Source: Cardiocondyla obscurior
Taxonomy: Eukaryota; Arthropoda; Insecta; Hymenoptera; Formicidae
Length of the DNA stretch: 64,000 bases
NCBI RefSeq assembly: GCF_019399895.1
Contig: NC_091875.1
Location: 5,766,001-5,830,000 of the forward strand
Reading direction: 5' to 3'
The translations under genes were made by a program, and so were the position numbers. Position 1 is the stretch's first letter, and each line of letters opens with the position of its first letter. Positions 26,576 to 41,560 of the stretch are shown here, one piece after another. The notes under the pieces are model-generated. The model worked only from the letters and a program-made list of their open reading frames with translations. It made no database searches and had not been told where the DNA came from.

Positions 26576-29500
26576 GTTGAACTGTTTTAAAATTTTAATC
26601 CAATTAAAAAAGAAAGTAGTCACGCAGAGTGTTTTCAACTGATATGACGTGATAAAGTTACAAATATTGCCTCAGAAATACGCCCCGTCACAACCCACGA
26701 GTTAGGGTGGCTGCTGAATAGCGAAGCCTTTACTAAATCGAACACCCTTTCCTCATAAAAGCCCCTCTTTTCTCCTACGAACGCGTGAATAAATCCCAAA
26801 ATCGAACCGATTTTCTCAGCTGCAATCTGCGGAACGGCGCCATTGGCCGGATTTATACTGCGGAACGGAAAACGCGGAAAGCATGGACCATTGTTTCGCA
26901 CTAAACGTCATTCTCGTAACGAGCCAACCGAACTCTTATTGATCCGCGTATCAGACGGCGCGTTACTGATTTATGATACACGGTGAGAGTAAAAACGGAT
27001 CGCGGCGATGCCTCTATTTCCGTTGTACATGTTATAACTGCTTTCGATCCGCATTAAACTTTTCGTTAAAGCACTTCCTTCCCGCAGAATGCGCGGCGAA
27101 AAGGTCGGAATAAAAAAAAAATTTCCTCGAAAAAAATTTTTTTACATTCACAGGAGCGCACGTTGCATTTACATCAAATAAAAAGAGAAAACATTTTGCG
27201 CTTCGTAAAATTGTGGTACTTTACATACATTGGCGAATTTAATAAGCTTGAAAATTTTTATACGTCGAGTATAATTCTCTCATTTTTTTTTTCTCTTTTT
27301 TTTTTCCTTTTCTACGGACAACATTTCAAATTGTTCCGCCACCATCATCGAACCTCATGCGCGAAATTTACGTTATGAATAGCCGTAGGTGAGCATTTCC
27401 TTCTTTTTTATTTCGCCGTAAGAAGCGTCGGAACGTGATGACGATTTCGCACGTGGAGAAACGAGGATGCCGGGGGGAGGAGGGTACTTCGTGATTCCGT
27501 CGAATAAAGGAAGATGATACCGCGCGGCAAGCCTGTGCCGCGAAGACTCGCAAGCGTAATCTGCCCCCGAGTTTCCGTAACCGCCGCGCCGAAGAACATA
27601 AAACAAACGTGCGCGAGTTGAGAGCCGAATGAACGAGAGGGATTTCGTTGGCCGTTCATTGTAGCCATAGTCGTAAAACCCCGATAGCCCCTTTTCTTTC
27701 AGTTTTTTTTTTTTTTCCTTTTCTTTTCTTTACGATCTTGCCTTTATCACTTCTTTGCGTTTCCGCGGAAAAAAATGCGCTCAACGATGCAACGAGTAAG
27801 ATAATTAACGCCGCAAATTAAACACTCCGCAATGGTATTCACTTCTCTATTTTCCTGCTCGTCTTTATATATTTTAATAAAAGATCTCGCAGTATACTTA
27901 CATGTTTGAGTTAAAAAAATTTTTCTATTGTGCTGAATGCTACAGAATCGCGTTGCAATTAAAGTTTTAATTTACTGAAAAAAGTCTAACGTGAAAAGTT
28001 TATTATGCGTTGAATAATAATAAAAAAAAAAAGAAAAAAAAACGAAAAAAGCGAGCCTGTACACGTAAATGTGTTAACCGTGAGGAACACTTACGGGCAG
28101 CGGTAGCGCATATTTGCACGCGATAAAACGTCTAAGCGTGTCCATCACTCGGGCCTGGACAGTTTGGCAGGCTTGACGAACGGCGATATATAAAATTCCT
28201 CCTCGATACCGCGTAGCGATGCGCTTTTATCTCTCCCCTGCGAGCTACCTCGATGGAAAAAGCCGAGGGAAAAAAAAAAGGAAAAGAGAAAGAAAGAGAA
28301 AGCGATTGGAAACATACGAGCTATAGTCCCTTTTGTTCCGCGAGCAAACTTTTCCGCGACGAGTGCTTTTTCTATATAACGGCGCGCAACGTCATCGATA
28401 TCGAAGGTATGTTCGTGGTTAAAGAATAATAATAAATCGCGGTCCGTGATCGTGTCAGTGTAAATTCGAAACGCATTTACCGCACAAAGCCCAGAATAAT
28501 CCCATATCAAAAATATCAATAAAAAAGAAAAGAAAGGAAAAAAGAAAAAAAGTTTTTATCGTTGCGAATAATCTTCCCTCCCTATAAATTTCTTGAACTT
28601 TGTAATAAATTTTGACGTATCCATTTTTTTTTTTTTTTATAGATATATTAAAATGAAATGTTGCCTTCGGCACGACAGCGACATGTATATAATCGCCATA
28701 GATTTCAGACGCGTGATTCATTTAAATAATTATAACGCGGCCGCCCTAATTGTCACATGCTGCTGCCTAGAACTCTATTTCCGATCCGTAATTGTAAATA
28801 TAGCGCGCGTCACATATTTCTCCCGGTATGCGATTTAACGTCTAATTTCGGTTGTCAGCGCCGAAAGTCCCGGCGGGACACGCGAAAAAGAAATTTATAC
28901 CTGCTATTCACGCCTCGGGGTACCTGTAACGCCTACCCGCGCGTACATCGTGTCTATTATTATATCGGTGCTCGGCCTAGACGAATCTCGATCGATTTAC
29001 TAATTTATTAAAGCAACCCCTTCGAATAAAGCTGAGCTCGTGACAAGTGATTTATTTTTCGGTCATGGACTGAGGAAAAAAATAATTAAATATTTTCATC
29101 GAAGAACGAACGATTTCTCGTTGGTTGTGTAATTTCGCTTTTATTACTCTCGCGCGATATATTTTATCTGGTTGGCGTTCACTTGTTGTTATCTCGATTT
29201 GAGAAAATTATCGTGCCCAAATGTTAAGTGCTCGCTCGTTTCATTCAGGCGACAAGAATGGGACGCGCGGTTTCGTAAACGACGCGAAAATCATTTTCGC
29301 AATTTTAAAGCACCACCCACCGCGCCAGCAGTCGGCGATTACTCGGGACCACCGTGTTGTCGGCTCTGTCGAATTTGTCACGCCCGCGGCCAATTTTCGC
29401 ATCAACCGACGCTCGCCAATGCACTTTTGAGCAATCCGCGGTGACTCACACGTCAGCCGTAATTCAACGACACGCGTGTATCCGCGAAAATTAAGTCGCC

Positions 29501-32500
29501 CACGTGAAAACGCGCGCGGGATCCTGGAAACTGTCGAAACCGCGGCCAGATTTATTTCAACGCGTCCATCGTCCGCCGTCAATCGCCGCGCCGTTCTTAA
29601 CCGTGCGCGTATGATCGAAACGAGATGACCGTTTATGCAAATAAGCCGCAATCGAGCGCAACTCGCCCCGCTCGCGTAAAATGACGTTACACACGTATCT
29701 ACATACGCATATTTGTAAACTCGACTGATATTTTTATATTTTATTAATATCCCGATAAAAATAAAACACCGAATGGGAATATTTAAGATGAAAAATCCGT
29801 TCGCGGCGCGCCTGCCAAACTTTCGCCCTCGCACGCGAAAAATCGTATTTACTGCGGCGCGCAATTTCAATGCAGCTACAATCTCGATCGAATATTAACA
29901 TCACTCTGCGATCTTTCGTTCCAATATTGCCGTCTATTGGAAATCGGTATTCCCCAGCGCGGGATAAATAACAGGGGAATCTGAATGAGATATTTAGGCT
30001 GTTCCATATATGCATCTCGAAAGTATAAGCCCGACTCCTACGTAACTTCTGAGAGATATCCGGCCGCGGGCGAGGATTAAAATACACCTTTTACGGAGAG
30101 AAAGGGGTAATCAGTCGCATTAATTTCTCATCTCGCGTTGACGTCTGCTTCGCGCCGTAGCTGCAAATGTAATTTATTACCGAAAGCGATATCGTCGTAA
30201 ACGGTACGCGGGCCGCGTTATTTCGGTTAACGGCTTGCGAATTAGCGGCAGCTGTATTAATTACTACAATTTCGCCATCCCCCGCGGCGATATTGCTAGA
30301 CGTAATACGTTGCGTCTATATTGCGCGCTGTCCATCGGTTATCATAATGAACCGGTGAAGCGGAACGGCCGATACGATACGTTCGTAATTGACAAATTCT
30401 TAAACTTGTGAATCAAACACGACAGAGCCCGAAAGATAAATGTTAAACATTCGACCGCGGCGTTAAAAAAAAAAAAAATTGATACGCGCGGAACGGACGT
30501 CCCTAGACTGATGATCGACGTAATACAGTTTGCATCTCGTCGATAGACGATTTATTCTATAAATCGCGGTTTATTTTATTTTACCTTGTGCTAATTAACG
30601 GATATTACACATAAATCGCCTTGGAAAATTTTGCTCAAAAGCAAGTGGATATAATTAAGTGGTTGTCGATACTACGGCACATCGTCGTAATCGAACAAAT
30701 GAAATTACGTTTCGGTGACGGCAAAAGTCTTAAAACAATTTTCGAAATTGCCGAAATAAAATTGGCATTTATGAAAAATAATTTTTCCTTTTCTAAAACA
30801 AACGGGTAAAGTAAATTGCTGTACTGTCACTTCATTAAATCCCCTCGCTCGGCGTTGCGTAGGTTTGTTTTGCACGGAATTTCTTTCGCCTGCATATTTT
30901 AAATTTAATCTAAACGTTCGCACACAAATACACACGTGGGTATATTTGCGCGAGGTTCTGCGCCGCGTGTTGTAAATATTCATATACATTTATTTATAAG
31001 AAAATAACGCGTGGGATACCAGCAGTATGGTCTGCAAACGCGATATGTAAATACTTAAACATTTACCGTAGATACGCAAGAACGTGCAATGTCTTCGCTG
31101 GAATCTCCATTTAAAGGACATCGGAACATTTTCACGACATTCTCAACGTTTGGTGGATACAGTCACGAGTCGCTAAAACTTCAATGGTAAAGCGAAATTT
31201 ATTTCGGCCTACGTTCCACGAACTCGAAGAATTCCGAAAAAAAATTCGAACGAAAAGACTTACATGTTATCGTTATTAATATATGATAATTCGTGTTTAA
31301 TTTCACCTGTAAATACTGCACGCCGAACAAAAAAGTTGTTTTCGCGATAAAACATTAATAAATGTGAAAATTGTTTAACATGCAGAATTTATGAGAATAA
31401 AAAGTGATACGACGTGTAATACGGTATCAAAAATAAACAAATAAAAATATTAAAATAACAAAAACCATGAATGTGTATCAGAGACACATAAATCTGTAAT
31501 ATTTGCATGTATTATTACTTTAGCAATATTTCCGTTAATCGTATTAATGGTTTATCATAAAGCTAATTTCGATTCTCAATTTTGTAATGTGATTTTCGTT
31601 TTTTATACGCAATAAAAAATCTACTGTATCTTAAATTTTTTTCTTTTATGTTCTAAGTACTTAATTGCCGATCAAATTGCAAACTCGGATTCAACGTGCC
31701 GTTTGATACCGCATGCATATAATTGGAATTCCGCTGATTAGAAACCACAACTCCTAAATAAACTAGTACTCCACCTAATGCTCTGTCTAATTACAAACGT
31801 TAATTCAGAAACGTCAATGCGTTCGTTACGCCGTGCGTGTAGAGCTGCATTCCGAAGCCTCTGATCTGTGTGGTTAACTGTCACAGCTGATGGCTACGGC
31901 CGCACTGCATTAATCACGATGTTGAGATCGTGCCAGGTTCGCGGAGAGAGGAACGAAATGCTCCGTAAACAAGAAAATTTGAAGAACAAATATAACTGCT
32001 AAAGAACGGCACTTCCGTCGATTGAGTATACGTTATTACGTGCGTACGTACGTTTCCTCCGCAAAATGTGCGAGATAAAGCATAATCACCGTTAAATAAG
32101 AACCATAAATTCACGTCGGTACAGATAAATTTGGCATCTATTTGCAATGCTTCTTTTTACAATTAGTGCGCGGAACGTTATCTCGCGGTATGTATGTCGA
32201 AGTCTACTCGTCGCCGCCAGCTGCCCGCGCTCGTATCTCGTGCCGCGGCGTCATCGGTGCCGCTTCAAAACCACCATCGATGTTCGTTTGTATCGTTACA
32301 ACGTGAATTTATGATCACGTTAAATGTACTCCATCTCTCGCGGGTGCAATACCATCAAAATTTATGCTACGCAACGTTTTAGCGACGTTTACGACGTATA
32401 AATGAATTTGCGTTTGGATCGCAGCACGTTCCTGCGCCTTACGATAATTTATGCGGAGCCGAAAGATGTTTCTTTCAAAATAATCGAAGGAAGGAATGAA

Positions 32501-33890
32501 AGCACGTACCTTTTTGCACGTCGCGACTTTTTCTTTCTATTTATCTTTTCCTTCTAACTTTATGCCAACTACTGGTGAACCCAAGGTTGAAAATAACAAG
32601 AGTATGGCTTCTTCTCTTATTTAGCGCAATTTCGACTTCGATTCAAATCTTAATAAGCTCATACATATGCAGAGAGCATTTCTACACCGAACTTCCGTCA
32701 GATTCGCCAATTTAGAGTCAATTTTTCTCTTTAATAAGAATTTCATAGAATCTTTCTTTTTTTCTTTCTTTTTTTTCGTAACTTCTTAATTTTCTGAGGC
32801 GGATTTTAAGTTTTATTTTATCCATTTTCCGCAAAGTTTGGACGACTTCGCTAACGAAGGGGGACGCGAGAACGCTGCTCGCAGACGGAAAACGCACGTG
32901 GTCGGGGTTATGTTCCCCGGCGCATCCTTGAAGGTAGGAAAGGGAAGAATATGCTAACGAGGCACGTCGTCGAACAATGTCTATTTCTGAGCGCGGAACA
33001 TGACGCGAGAACGAAGCAACCGACGTTTGCTCGCGGGTACCGCTTCATCGGCGTACATTTACCGAGCATTTTCGGTTCGCGCGCATGTAACTCTCCCGAG
33101 GACTCCGCCGCTCGCCCGCTTTGACACCGCGCCCGCAAATAAAATCAGTTCAGCTTCTCGAGAATGACTCGGAGCGCCAATTACGACGAAGTCATAACTC
33201 GAGTACACTCGGACGTAATTGCTAGAAAAAAGAAAAAAAAAAAACTTGCCTCGCCCGCCCGTGAGTTATATCAACATTGCACCCGCGGCATTCCGCCCGT
33301 TGTGGATCGCCGTGATAAAGATGCGCCGGTAACTTGTTCTCATTACATCGTTATTAAATAAAGATTTAATTAGCCTATTACAGGTAAAAAAAAAAACTAT
33401 ATATTTTTTTTCCGCCGCGTTAACTTCCTTAAGTGACTGGATACGCACGCGAGTTTATACGAGATTTAATCCGAACGAGTGAAGAGACGGCGTGACGGAC
33501 GGCGTAAGAATGTCTTTTCATATGTGGTTGTGCATATTTAAATTATAAAATCACAAATGCATTATGCAAGCATTGAAAAACATTTAGCTATTACGTATGG
33601 AATTAATAATATTTCATTTATGTACTTCGGCGCATCGGGTTTACTTTCGCCTACTTTATATACCTATATATCACTCCAATTACGCCTGAAGAACTATATT
33701 ATTGGATTACAAAGTGGTTTCCGATTCAAGTCACAAAGGCGAAGCTCAAACAAATGTCGCCCACGCGGTTCTGATCCTATTAGAAATCCCGTTCTTCCTT
33801 CATCCTCTTCGAATGTAAAACCGCCGCGTTTCTTTCGCGTAAACATTAATGGGCACGCGGGTGGTGTAGTAAAGAGGTGGAGCAGAGACA

Positions 33891-33911
33891 GGGGGGGGGG
33901 CGAGGGAGGGG
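33891..33911 (+). repeat. G-quadruplex-like motif
   Basis: Ten G followed by CGA, GGG, A and GGGG. At least four G runs lie within 21 nt, so the plus strand could fold into a stable quadruplex. Confidence 0.8.
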
Positions 33912-33914
33912 ATC

Positions 33915-36900
33915 GAAAGAGTTATGGGTCGTTAGCGAACTTTAGTGATCCGCGAACGTTTTCAGCCACGTCCAGCACGCCCGCGTGCACGCAATGATGT
34001 TTAAGCATCTGGCGATATTGCCAATGCAACAGCAATTTGACTCCACTTTGGGCAGTTAAACTTTCTCAAAAGTTTCAATATTAATAGCGACGACAGTAAT
34101 CGCCGTTTCAGTTTAAAAGGCGCATTGCCAAATATTACTGTTATTACAAAATCAGAATTCCCGACAATTTTCTTAGACTGTAATTGTTGCAGATTTTATT
34201 GGGTTGTTACAGCGATAGACAAATCGCTACAACAAAAGTAAGAATTACAAAAACTTGTAGCGGTCTTTCACGCAGTAATATGTAGTTGTCTGGTTTACGT
34301 TCGAGGGAGAAAGAGAGAGAAGGGTCTTATTTAATCTAGAAAAAAATTTTACGAGCCTTTTCTTAGATAAATAGAAAGATAACTCTTCATTCTCCGTGGA
34401 ATTAAAACTTCTACTTGTACGAGCTTTTTTTTTTATTATATTATGTAGCTTTTATGAGACCTAATTTCGCATTAACAGCTTTGCCTTTAGAAACAAAGTA
34501 TTAATGAAAGAAAAAAAAAAGAAAAAAAAAAACGTAAAACTATTTTAGATTTTAAACATACTTTTTATCTATTATATGTATATAACGACACCGCGGGGAA
34601 GTTTTAGAACCACATTCTTCTTCTATCCTGTGCTCCGGAATTCGATCCAATTAACCGCTAATTTATAAATTAAAACCTAAAGTAATTTGAAATATGATTC
34701 GGATTTTATCGAACTACAATCGCTAGGTGTGCGTTTTATTTAAACAAGTAGCTTAATGGAAAAGATACTCCAGCTATTCCGCAATTACACGGACTTTCTT
34801 TTCTCGACCCTAAAAAAAATACTTCTTATCCGGTGGCAACAAGATAGCCGATGTGCGGACCTGCTTACGCGATGAAATAGCGTTTTTCGTCGCGAGCAGT
34901 TTCTCGTCCTTAAACGCAAGCGGGATATCTCGAAGATGCAGCTCGCGCAGTTGTGGCGTTTCTACGCTAAAGCACGTTCCAGCCGGTCGTATCAGCACGA
35001 GGGACGATATCTATCCTCGGGAAGCAATGAAATTTACCGTGTCGATCTTTCCAGTATCACCCTGAGCGCGTGTGGGATACAGAAACTACGAGCCAATGGC
35101 AATGAATTGTATAAATGCGATATAAGAAATATATATCTCGTGGAGAACGTACGTCAGATGACTTAACAGGATAAATTACACGAGAGATGTATCCTGCATT
35201 AAAAAAAAATATATATATACGTTTATTTCGCGGCGTAGTATTGCGTTGCGCGACCGGAAATTGACAATGCCGAAAATTATTCCGTTTCTTCGAAAATATT
35301 TCGCTTTCTGCGCGCCGCATATCGCGATCCAACGGTGGACATTAATTGCGACGGAATCGACCGGAAATTGAAACGCGGCGTGTCGCAGCGGCGCGATGGG
35401 AATCATTCATAATTGCGCTACATCGCCGTTTATTTACGGGCCATGTTACGGCAAACGTAGTTTAAACTTTTTTCATGCGTCCCGCGTTGCCTCTCAAATC
35501 GGAAAATTAATGACGTCAATATTTATTAAACTCGACGGCGTTACGCCCGCATACCGTGGCACATTTTCGCGTAATCTTGGGAATTATCCAGTTCCTTCTT
35601 TTTATTATTGCTTTTTTAATGCAATTTATAGCCGGCACATAAATCATTAATAACATTCTGTGCTTTGACTAGTTTCGATCCTATTTCGGCGTATCTCGAC
35701 TCGCCTGCTAAACTGTTCCCTTGCTAAAGTCCTGATCTCAAACTGAAAAATATCCACTGCCAACTTTGGCAGTCAGCTAAGGAAAATCACCGCGACCCGA
35801 AACCGCCGCATTCGCGAAAATTAATTATCCGATGCGGCACCGACGTCACCGGTCGGAATCGAAGGCCAAATCTTCGTTAGAGCTATTGTGACCGCTATGT
35901 GGGTTAATCACTTGGCGAAATTCGCCGGGAGACGTAGACCCTCCCCCTTTTCCCTGTGTCACGTCATCCGTCGTCGACGGTGAATTTCGGCCACTAGTTG
36001 CTAGCGAAATTCAATTCGCGTCCGCCCGTCACGCCGGCAGTTCGTCGGGGCAACTCGCCGTAATCTTTTTTTCATCCCCGTCCGCTCCGGACCACGAGGC
36101 CGTGACGAGTTTTCGCGCGTTCGCTCACCCCGAGCCGTTTCGGTCTCGAAACTTTTTGGTCCCCGTGGACTTCCAGGAGATCGCGAAGCAATAAAATCGC
36201 TTTAAACCCGCAGTGGGACCTGCCCGATTCATCCATTCGCCGTCCCGGCGCGGTGCGGTCGATTCGGTTCCGTCAAATTGACCCCGCGAACGATGTCCGA
36301 GGCGTGTCTACTTTGAATCGCCCGGCGCGACCCACCTGGAAACGAGCGTCCCACCTGCACACGAGCCCCGGCCTCGATAATTGCGTTTCTCGTTTGTTCA
36401 AGCTAACGTTCGGGCGACAGTAAAAATTGTCCGACATCGCCAGAGGAATTGCGTGCCAGCACTACGTGAATATTGCCCGTTAACTAAATTGCCGCTAGAA
36501 TCAACTGACGTCATATAGTTTCACTTTTTCACATATGCTTCAATGAATTAATCGCTCAGAACCGAAATCCCACACAAGTGTCGTTACCATAATTTAATTT
36601 GCTTAGCATAAGGCATAAATATATCCTTGACATATATATATTTTTTTTCTACTTAATTTTTCTATGTAATTATCATAAATTTTTTTTACTGACGTCTTTC
36701 TCGAAAGGAAGCAGATTTCAGTTACTTTCCGGCTGTATTAATTAAAAAGAAACCGATAAGTGCTAATTCGAATTAATATATCCATCGTTCGCCAAAGATC
36801 GAAATGATAAAGGCACCAGATGCCACGTAACAGATTAAATACAACAAGCCGCGATTCCGTGACTTTCGCGTAGTAAGGTTCATTGAAGAAAGTTTGGCTC

Positions 36901-39900
36901 GCGATCGTGAGAACGGGCTTTCCTTCTTTCGTTTCTCCCTCGTTGCGCCGTCGAGTTACGTTATCGTACAATCCGACTTCCACCAAGGGCGTGTCTAATG
37001 CCACCGTGCATCGATCCGAGGAGAGCGAAATTGTTTTCCGCCGATCCTTATGTAATGCGACTCCACCCTCTCGACTAGCAGCACGACCGATTTGCATGCT
37101 TGCATAACGCGGCCCGATTGCTGATTTTCGCGAGAGCCGAGAGTTTAACGAAGATTTAAGCTCGGAAAATGAACGCAAGAGAACATGCATCCCACGCCTT
37201 TTCGATCGAACGCTTACAGGAAATAAAATGGAAAGAAAAGAAAAACCGTTTAACATGTCACTCGAAATTGCTATTAAAACGATATTTTTTTTTTAAATAT
37301 TGATCTCCTATAATTAATAAATGTTAAGCATCACGTTTGCAAAAGACTCGCGCATCAGTTTTTTTCATCAAATATTATCTCTAAAAAATGAATGCCTTTG
37401 AACGAGAGACTTACACACACGTTTGATAAACGACTTATTAAAGATTTCTTTAGAAGTTTCTGAAATTCTCATGGTTCATTCGCATACATGATCTCCATAC
37501 ATGATGAAAACTTACCGATATTTTTTCGAGCTTGTGACTACCACGTTATTCTACGCAACTCCTTTGCCTACGCTTTATTAAATTTACAGCTGCCTTACTT
37601 TGACGTTAAAAATGCCTTTTCGCTTGACGATAAATGAGAAAACAATTGCAATTCGTACTCGTCAACTCTGAGCTGAGATAACTGACTCGATGAATAATAA
37701 CAAGCTATTGAAATAACGCGCATAAAATAAATGCGCGCTTCCGGCGGCAGATTAAACCAAAGATTAAATTTTCAAATCCGATTTGGAAAACTCATCAATC
37801 AGCCTTCGCGCCGGAAATGCCGAACGTACGAACAAGTCGGCGGACCAATCAGGACTGAGAGCGCGAAAATCGTTCGGCAAATGTAGGTCAATCTGGAAAT
37901 AGCGAAACCCGCGGATAAAGTCCATTGTCATGCCGATTAACATGCCGAAGACCACTCCGGGTTCGGGTGATCTCGAACCACTTTCCTCGCACCGTGTCGC
38001 GGAACTTTCGTCACTCTATAATAACGCCTCGAGCGAAGGAAACGAGATCTCGATGTGCTCGGAAAAGCTGTCAATTAATTCTCTAAAGTGAGCGAAGGGG
38101 AAGGAAAAAAAAGAAAATGAGATCTCCCGCTACCAACGAGATTAGCAAAGCCTCGCATTAACTTTTCCTCACTTTAGCAGCAGAAGCACACATAGACTTA
38201 ACGCGGTTTGATATGATCTCGAGATATTGGAGATTCAATTTTCTTATTTGCTCTTTGCGAATATTAACGACGACTGTATGCTTATCAACGGTAAAAAAAA
38301 AAAAAAGAAGCATACGTCGGACGACACATTTCTCGCGAATTATTTTCATTCATGCTAATTGCGTTTGCGTTTCACCTGTACTACGCGACGTTATGCAAAT
38401 GTTTAATTATTCATCGATTTTCTCATGCATAACAAATTTATTCGGAATCGATACCGAGAGATTATGTTGGAGAATTATGGGATCGTAGCTTTTAAGCACG
38501 CCTCCCCGCCCATGCACCGCCGCGTTTCGCAATGAAAATTCCGATGAATACGGACAACGAGAATGTTTCAAAATGTTTCTGCCGTGCCAGCCGACTCGCA
38601 TTAAGAGTGGGCCGTATCATGCAGCCGTCGTAAGTATCGCGAATTAATCGGTGGTAAATGAAGTGTATAAGATTGGCCGTGCGTCGGCCCGGCTCCGTCT
38701 CTGTCATTTCAACGTCACGTGTCTGAAATACTCCGTCTATATCCGTCACTGCCCGACACCAAGCGGCTCGCATCAAGTATAACAGCAGTCGCGCTTACGT
38801 ACGTTCGTACGTATGTTCATATAACCACCCAGGGCCGCTTTAATCCTCGGGACGCTCAAAATCGTTCCCGCAAACACCGATTAATGTTAACCAAGCTCGA
38901 CCAAAGCCTCCCAATTTTATCTCGAAAATGAAAATAAATGACTCGAGCGAATCTGCTCGCGTGAACTTTAATCGATATTTATGACGTCAATGATGTAAAT
39001 TTGTATTTTTTTTTTAAAGAATTTAAACATTTCCTTTTTATAACGCGCGATAAAAAAGCTTTGCAATTTTTGCTTCACCTTGTTCAATTAGAAAAAAAAT
39101 TTTACGCTCGCATGGATCCGGTTATGTGTATATCGAAGTATCTTAACGCGGCCCTGGGCATCACGCCGTGTATGACCGATTTCCGCGTGAGATCGTGTGG
39201 GTGGATGAACGGCACAGCATACGCGGTTGTCCTGCTATCGACTGAGATGCGCCAGAATTCCCGTTATTAATTCTGTACCGGAATCTCCCGTTGCTATAAA
39301 TAACGAATTCTTCAAACCACAGTGGAACGATCTGGCAAGTTGAATAGATACGTTGCTTCGCGTAAAATAATCGCCAATAACCGAGGGGAAGACGCAGATA
39401 AATAGTACGTGAAGTGGATGCAGAATACTTTTGCATTTGACGTTTTGATAATTGGCAAAACTCCGCGAGATATATATATTTACCTCGAATTATTGGAGCG
39501 CGAATTTGTTGAGGAAAAAAAAAATCGCGATCGAGGAGCGAGAAGATATTTTGTAACTTTTTGCGACGATAAGATAGTTACGAGTGTAAGATGTTACGTA
39601 ACATAATCGCGTACTAAACTCGATTCCGCGCCTCAGAGCCGGGTCTTCGGCCAAAGATCTCGGCTGCGCAGCTCATCTGCGGCGGATAAGGATCAACCGA
39701 GAGAATTCCGGTAAGCACGAGATCCGTTTTATTCCGGTCACACACAGCGTGCACCATCCTGCTACGTGACCATACGCGAAACGCGTCGAAAAGCCAAAAA
39801 CGTCACTGCGTTCCATCGCGATGATATGCCGCGGTCTCTTAAATCGACGCGATCTTTTTTACGAATATCTTACGTAACAAGACGCTCTGGACTGTCGAAC

Positions 39901-41550
39901 GTAAGGAGGATCGCGGCGTTCGATCGAACGTTTCGAGCGAATGGAGATTAAAGAGTGATGCCGGTCCGGCGTGATCCCAGAGGATCCTTTTAGAGCGAGT
40001 ATCGAAGGCAATTCGTCACTCGGTCTCGAACTTTTTCCGAGGCATTTTTATCGTCCACCCGAGACGGCGGCAGTCACCCATGAGATTAACAATCGCGTGG
40101 ACAAACTTCGGAATTAAACTTTGATGGAGAGACTTTGAAGCCGCGATGCAAATGCGCACCTCGTAAACGTCAAAACATGCCAAATATTAAATCTCGATAA
40201 AAAAAAAGCCTGTTAATAATTCGTAGAAGGAAAAATAAAAAAATTTACAAACAAGCACCGTGAGTTTTGATTTTAAAACCTACGTACTTTGTACTTCGAA
40301 ATAATTTCCCCCGAGAATATTTCGAAGAGTCAGACAGCGTGCATTTATTATTGATACACAAAGGCATTCATCTAATGATACCAATGGGCGAGAATGACCG
40401 GAAATGGCTTTGGCTATCTTACATTTGGAAGAATGATGCCGATGTACCAAAGTATCAAAGGACATAAATTGGAACGGCAGAGTAATAGTGTCTGAAACTC
40501 GAAGCGCGCACGATGCGATCGTAAAATCTGTCAGTGTAACACTGTGACATCGAAAACCAGTTCGGAGTTCAGAAACTTTTATACCCACTCTCACCAAATT
40601 TCGGGAAACTCGATATCGCCCACCCGGATCACTCGCCTCGTACCGAAATGCTGTCGAAGACCTTTCGCGAGAGTAAAAGAAAATTAGATTTCCCGTGTAT
40701 TGAAGGCAAACGTTCCCGCAATTTAATTCGTGAAAAGAGCTGTGAACGTAGCCCATATTCGCTCGCCGTAACACCAAAGCGCATTCGCGATTGCGATGCA
40801 AACTATTTTCCAGAGTTTCCGGTAAAAAAAAAAGAAAGAAAAAAAAAAAAAGAAAGAAATTTAATGGAAGTGAAATATACTCGTATTCGCGCGGTAACGT
40901 TCTATATCTCCAACTCCTTCGATTCTCAGTTCTTATCTCTCGAATTAATTTCGGTCCTTCGATTCGCAATTCTCAAGTCTAAATCCTCAATTTTCAACCC
41001 CTAAGCCCTTAATGCTCCTAAACCTTCAATTCGATCCCGGTTGCTTATTGTCGTCACGTAAGTGTCAGTTTGATATCCGTTATCTCAAAATTTCTACTTA
41101 TCACAAGTGCTTGCGACAAACGCAAGCGTTATCGCGAACGAGCCCGAATAATTAAAAAAAAAAACTTACATAAATTAGGGAACTGTCACACGCAAAAAGC
41201 TAAGCAGCTATAAATGACGATTAACGGAGACGTAAAGTAGAAGTTACATGACAGGTCTGGGTGTTGCATAATGCCGACGAGACAAGCGGCCGCGGAGCCC
41301 ATTCGTTATTTCAATTGCTTGACGTCAATCCTGTCGAGAACACGTGCAACTTCCGCAAACGGCGGATGCGGTGGTTTCGAGCGACCCCCGACTCGCATGT
41401 TTCGGTTCGGCCGGTGTTGTAAAATCGCCGGGAAAATTCCGGAAATATACGCGCGGCTATGTCAATCGTCGACGTTGCCCACGGATTCGGTTAAGCTCAT
41501 TATCTGAGGTACCTGTTCTGCCCTGTGTTCGGCGTTAATAAAGTTCCGGA
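33915..41550. other. Intronic DNA, nothing coding recognised
   Basis: Includes the CpG-rich block at 35750-36430 (listed separately) and AT-rich stretches. The longest frame of the window (229 codons, minus, 40969-40280) contains a poly-Phe tract from a T-rich run and matches no family; I treat it as chance. Confidence 0.55.
35750..36430. other. CpG-rich, ORF-poor block, possible regulatory element
   Basis: This block is noticeably GC/CpG-rich yet carries no long open frame, unlike other CpG-rich patches here. Two CCCACCTG copies occur 19 nt apart (E-box CACCTG at 36333-36338 and 36352-36357), which resemble Snail/Scratch or proneural bHLH sites. An intronic enhancer or alternative promoter is possible; this is inference from composition and motifs only. 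Confidence 0.3.
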
Positions 41551-41560
41551 CACGCGAACA

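Larger units (their letters stand above)
22960..33880. other. Intronic DNA, nothing coding recognised
   Basis: AT-rich background with CpG-rich patches (27400-27660, 29240-29700, 30000-30360 and 32880-33160). A 209-codon minus frame at 29870-29241 overlaps other open frames on the plus strand, has no known domain, and sits in a patch where stops are rare, so I read it as chance. Confidence 0.55.

Noticed and set aside
28095..28144. Minus-strand ATG frame followed by GTAAGT, an alternative first exon of sm
   Set aside because: A short frame with no promoter signal or conserved sequence, and it would lack RRM1; a chance donor is more likely.
29241..29870. 209-codon minus-strand open frame
   Set aside because: It lies in a CpG-rich patch where stop codons are rare, overlaps plus-strand frames and has no recognisable motif.
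33557..33997. 146-codon plus-strand open frame
   Set aside because: No family resemblance; its C-terminal part runs through the poly-G tract, giving low-complexity Gly/Arg.
40280..40969. 229-codon minus-strand open frame, longest in the window
   Set aside because: It contains a poly-Phe tract from a T-rich run, shows no domain and has no supporting splice or start context; probably chance.
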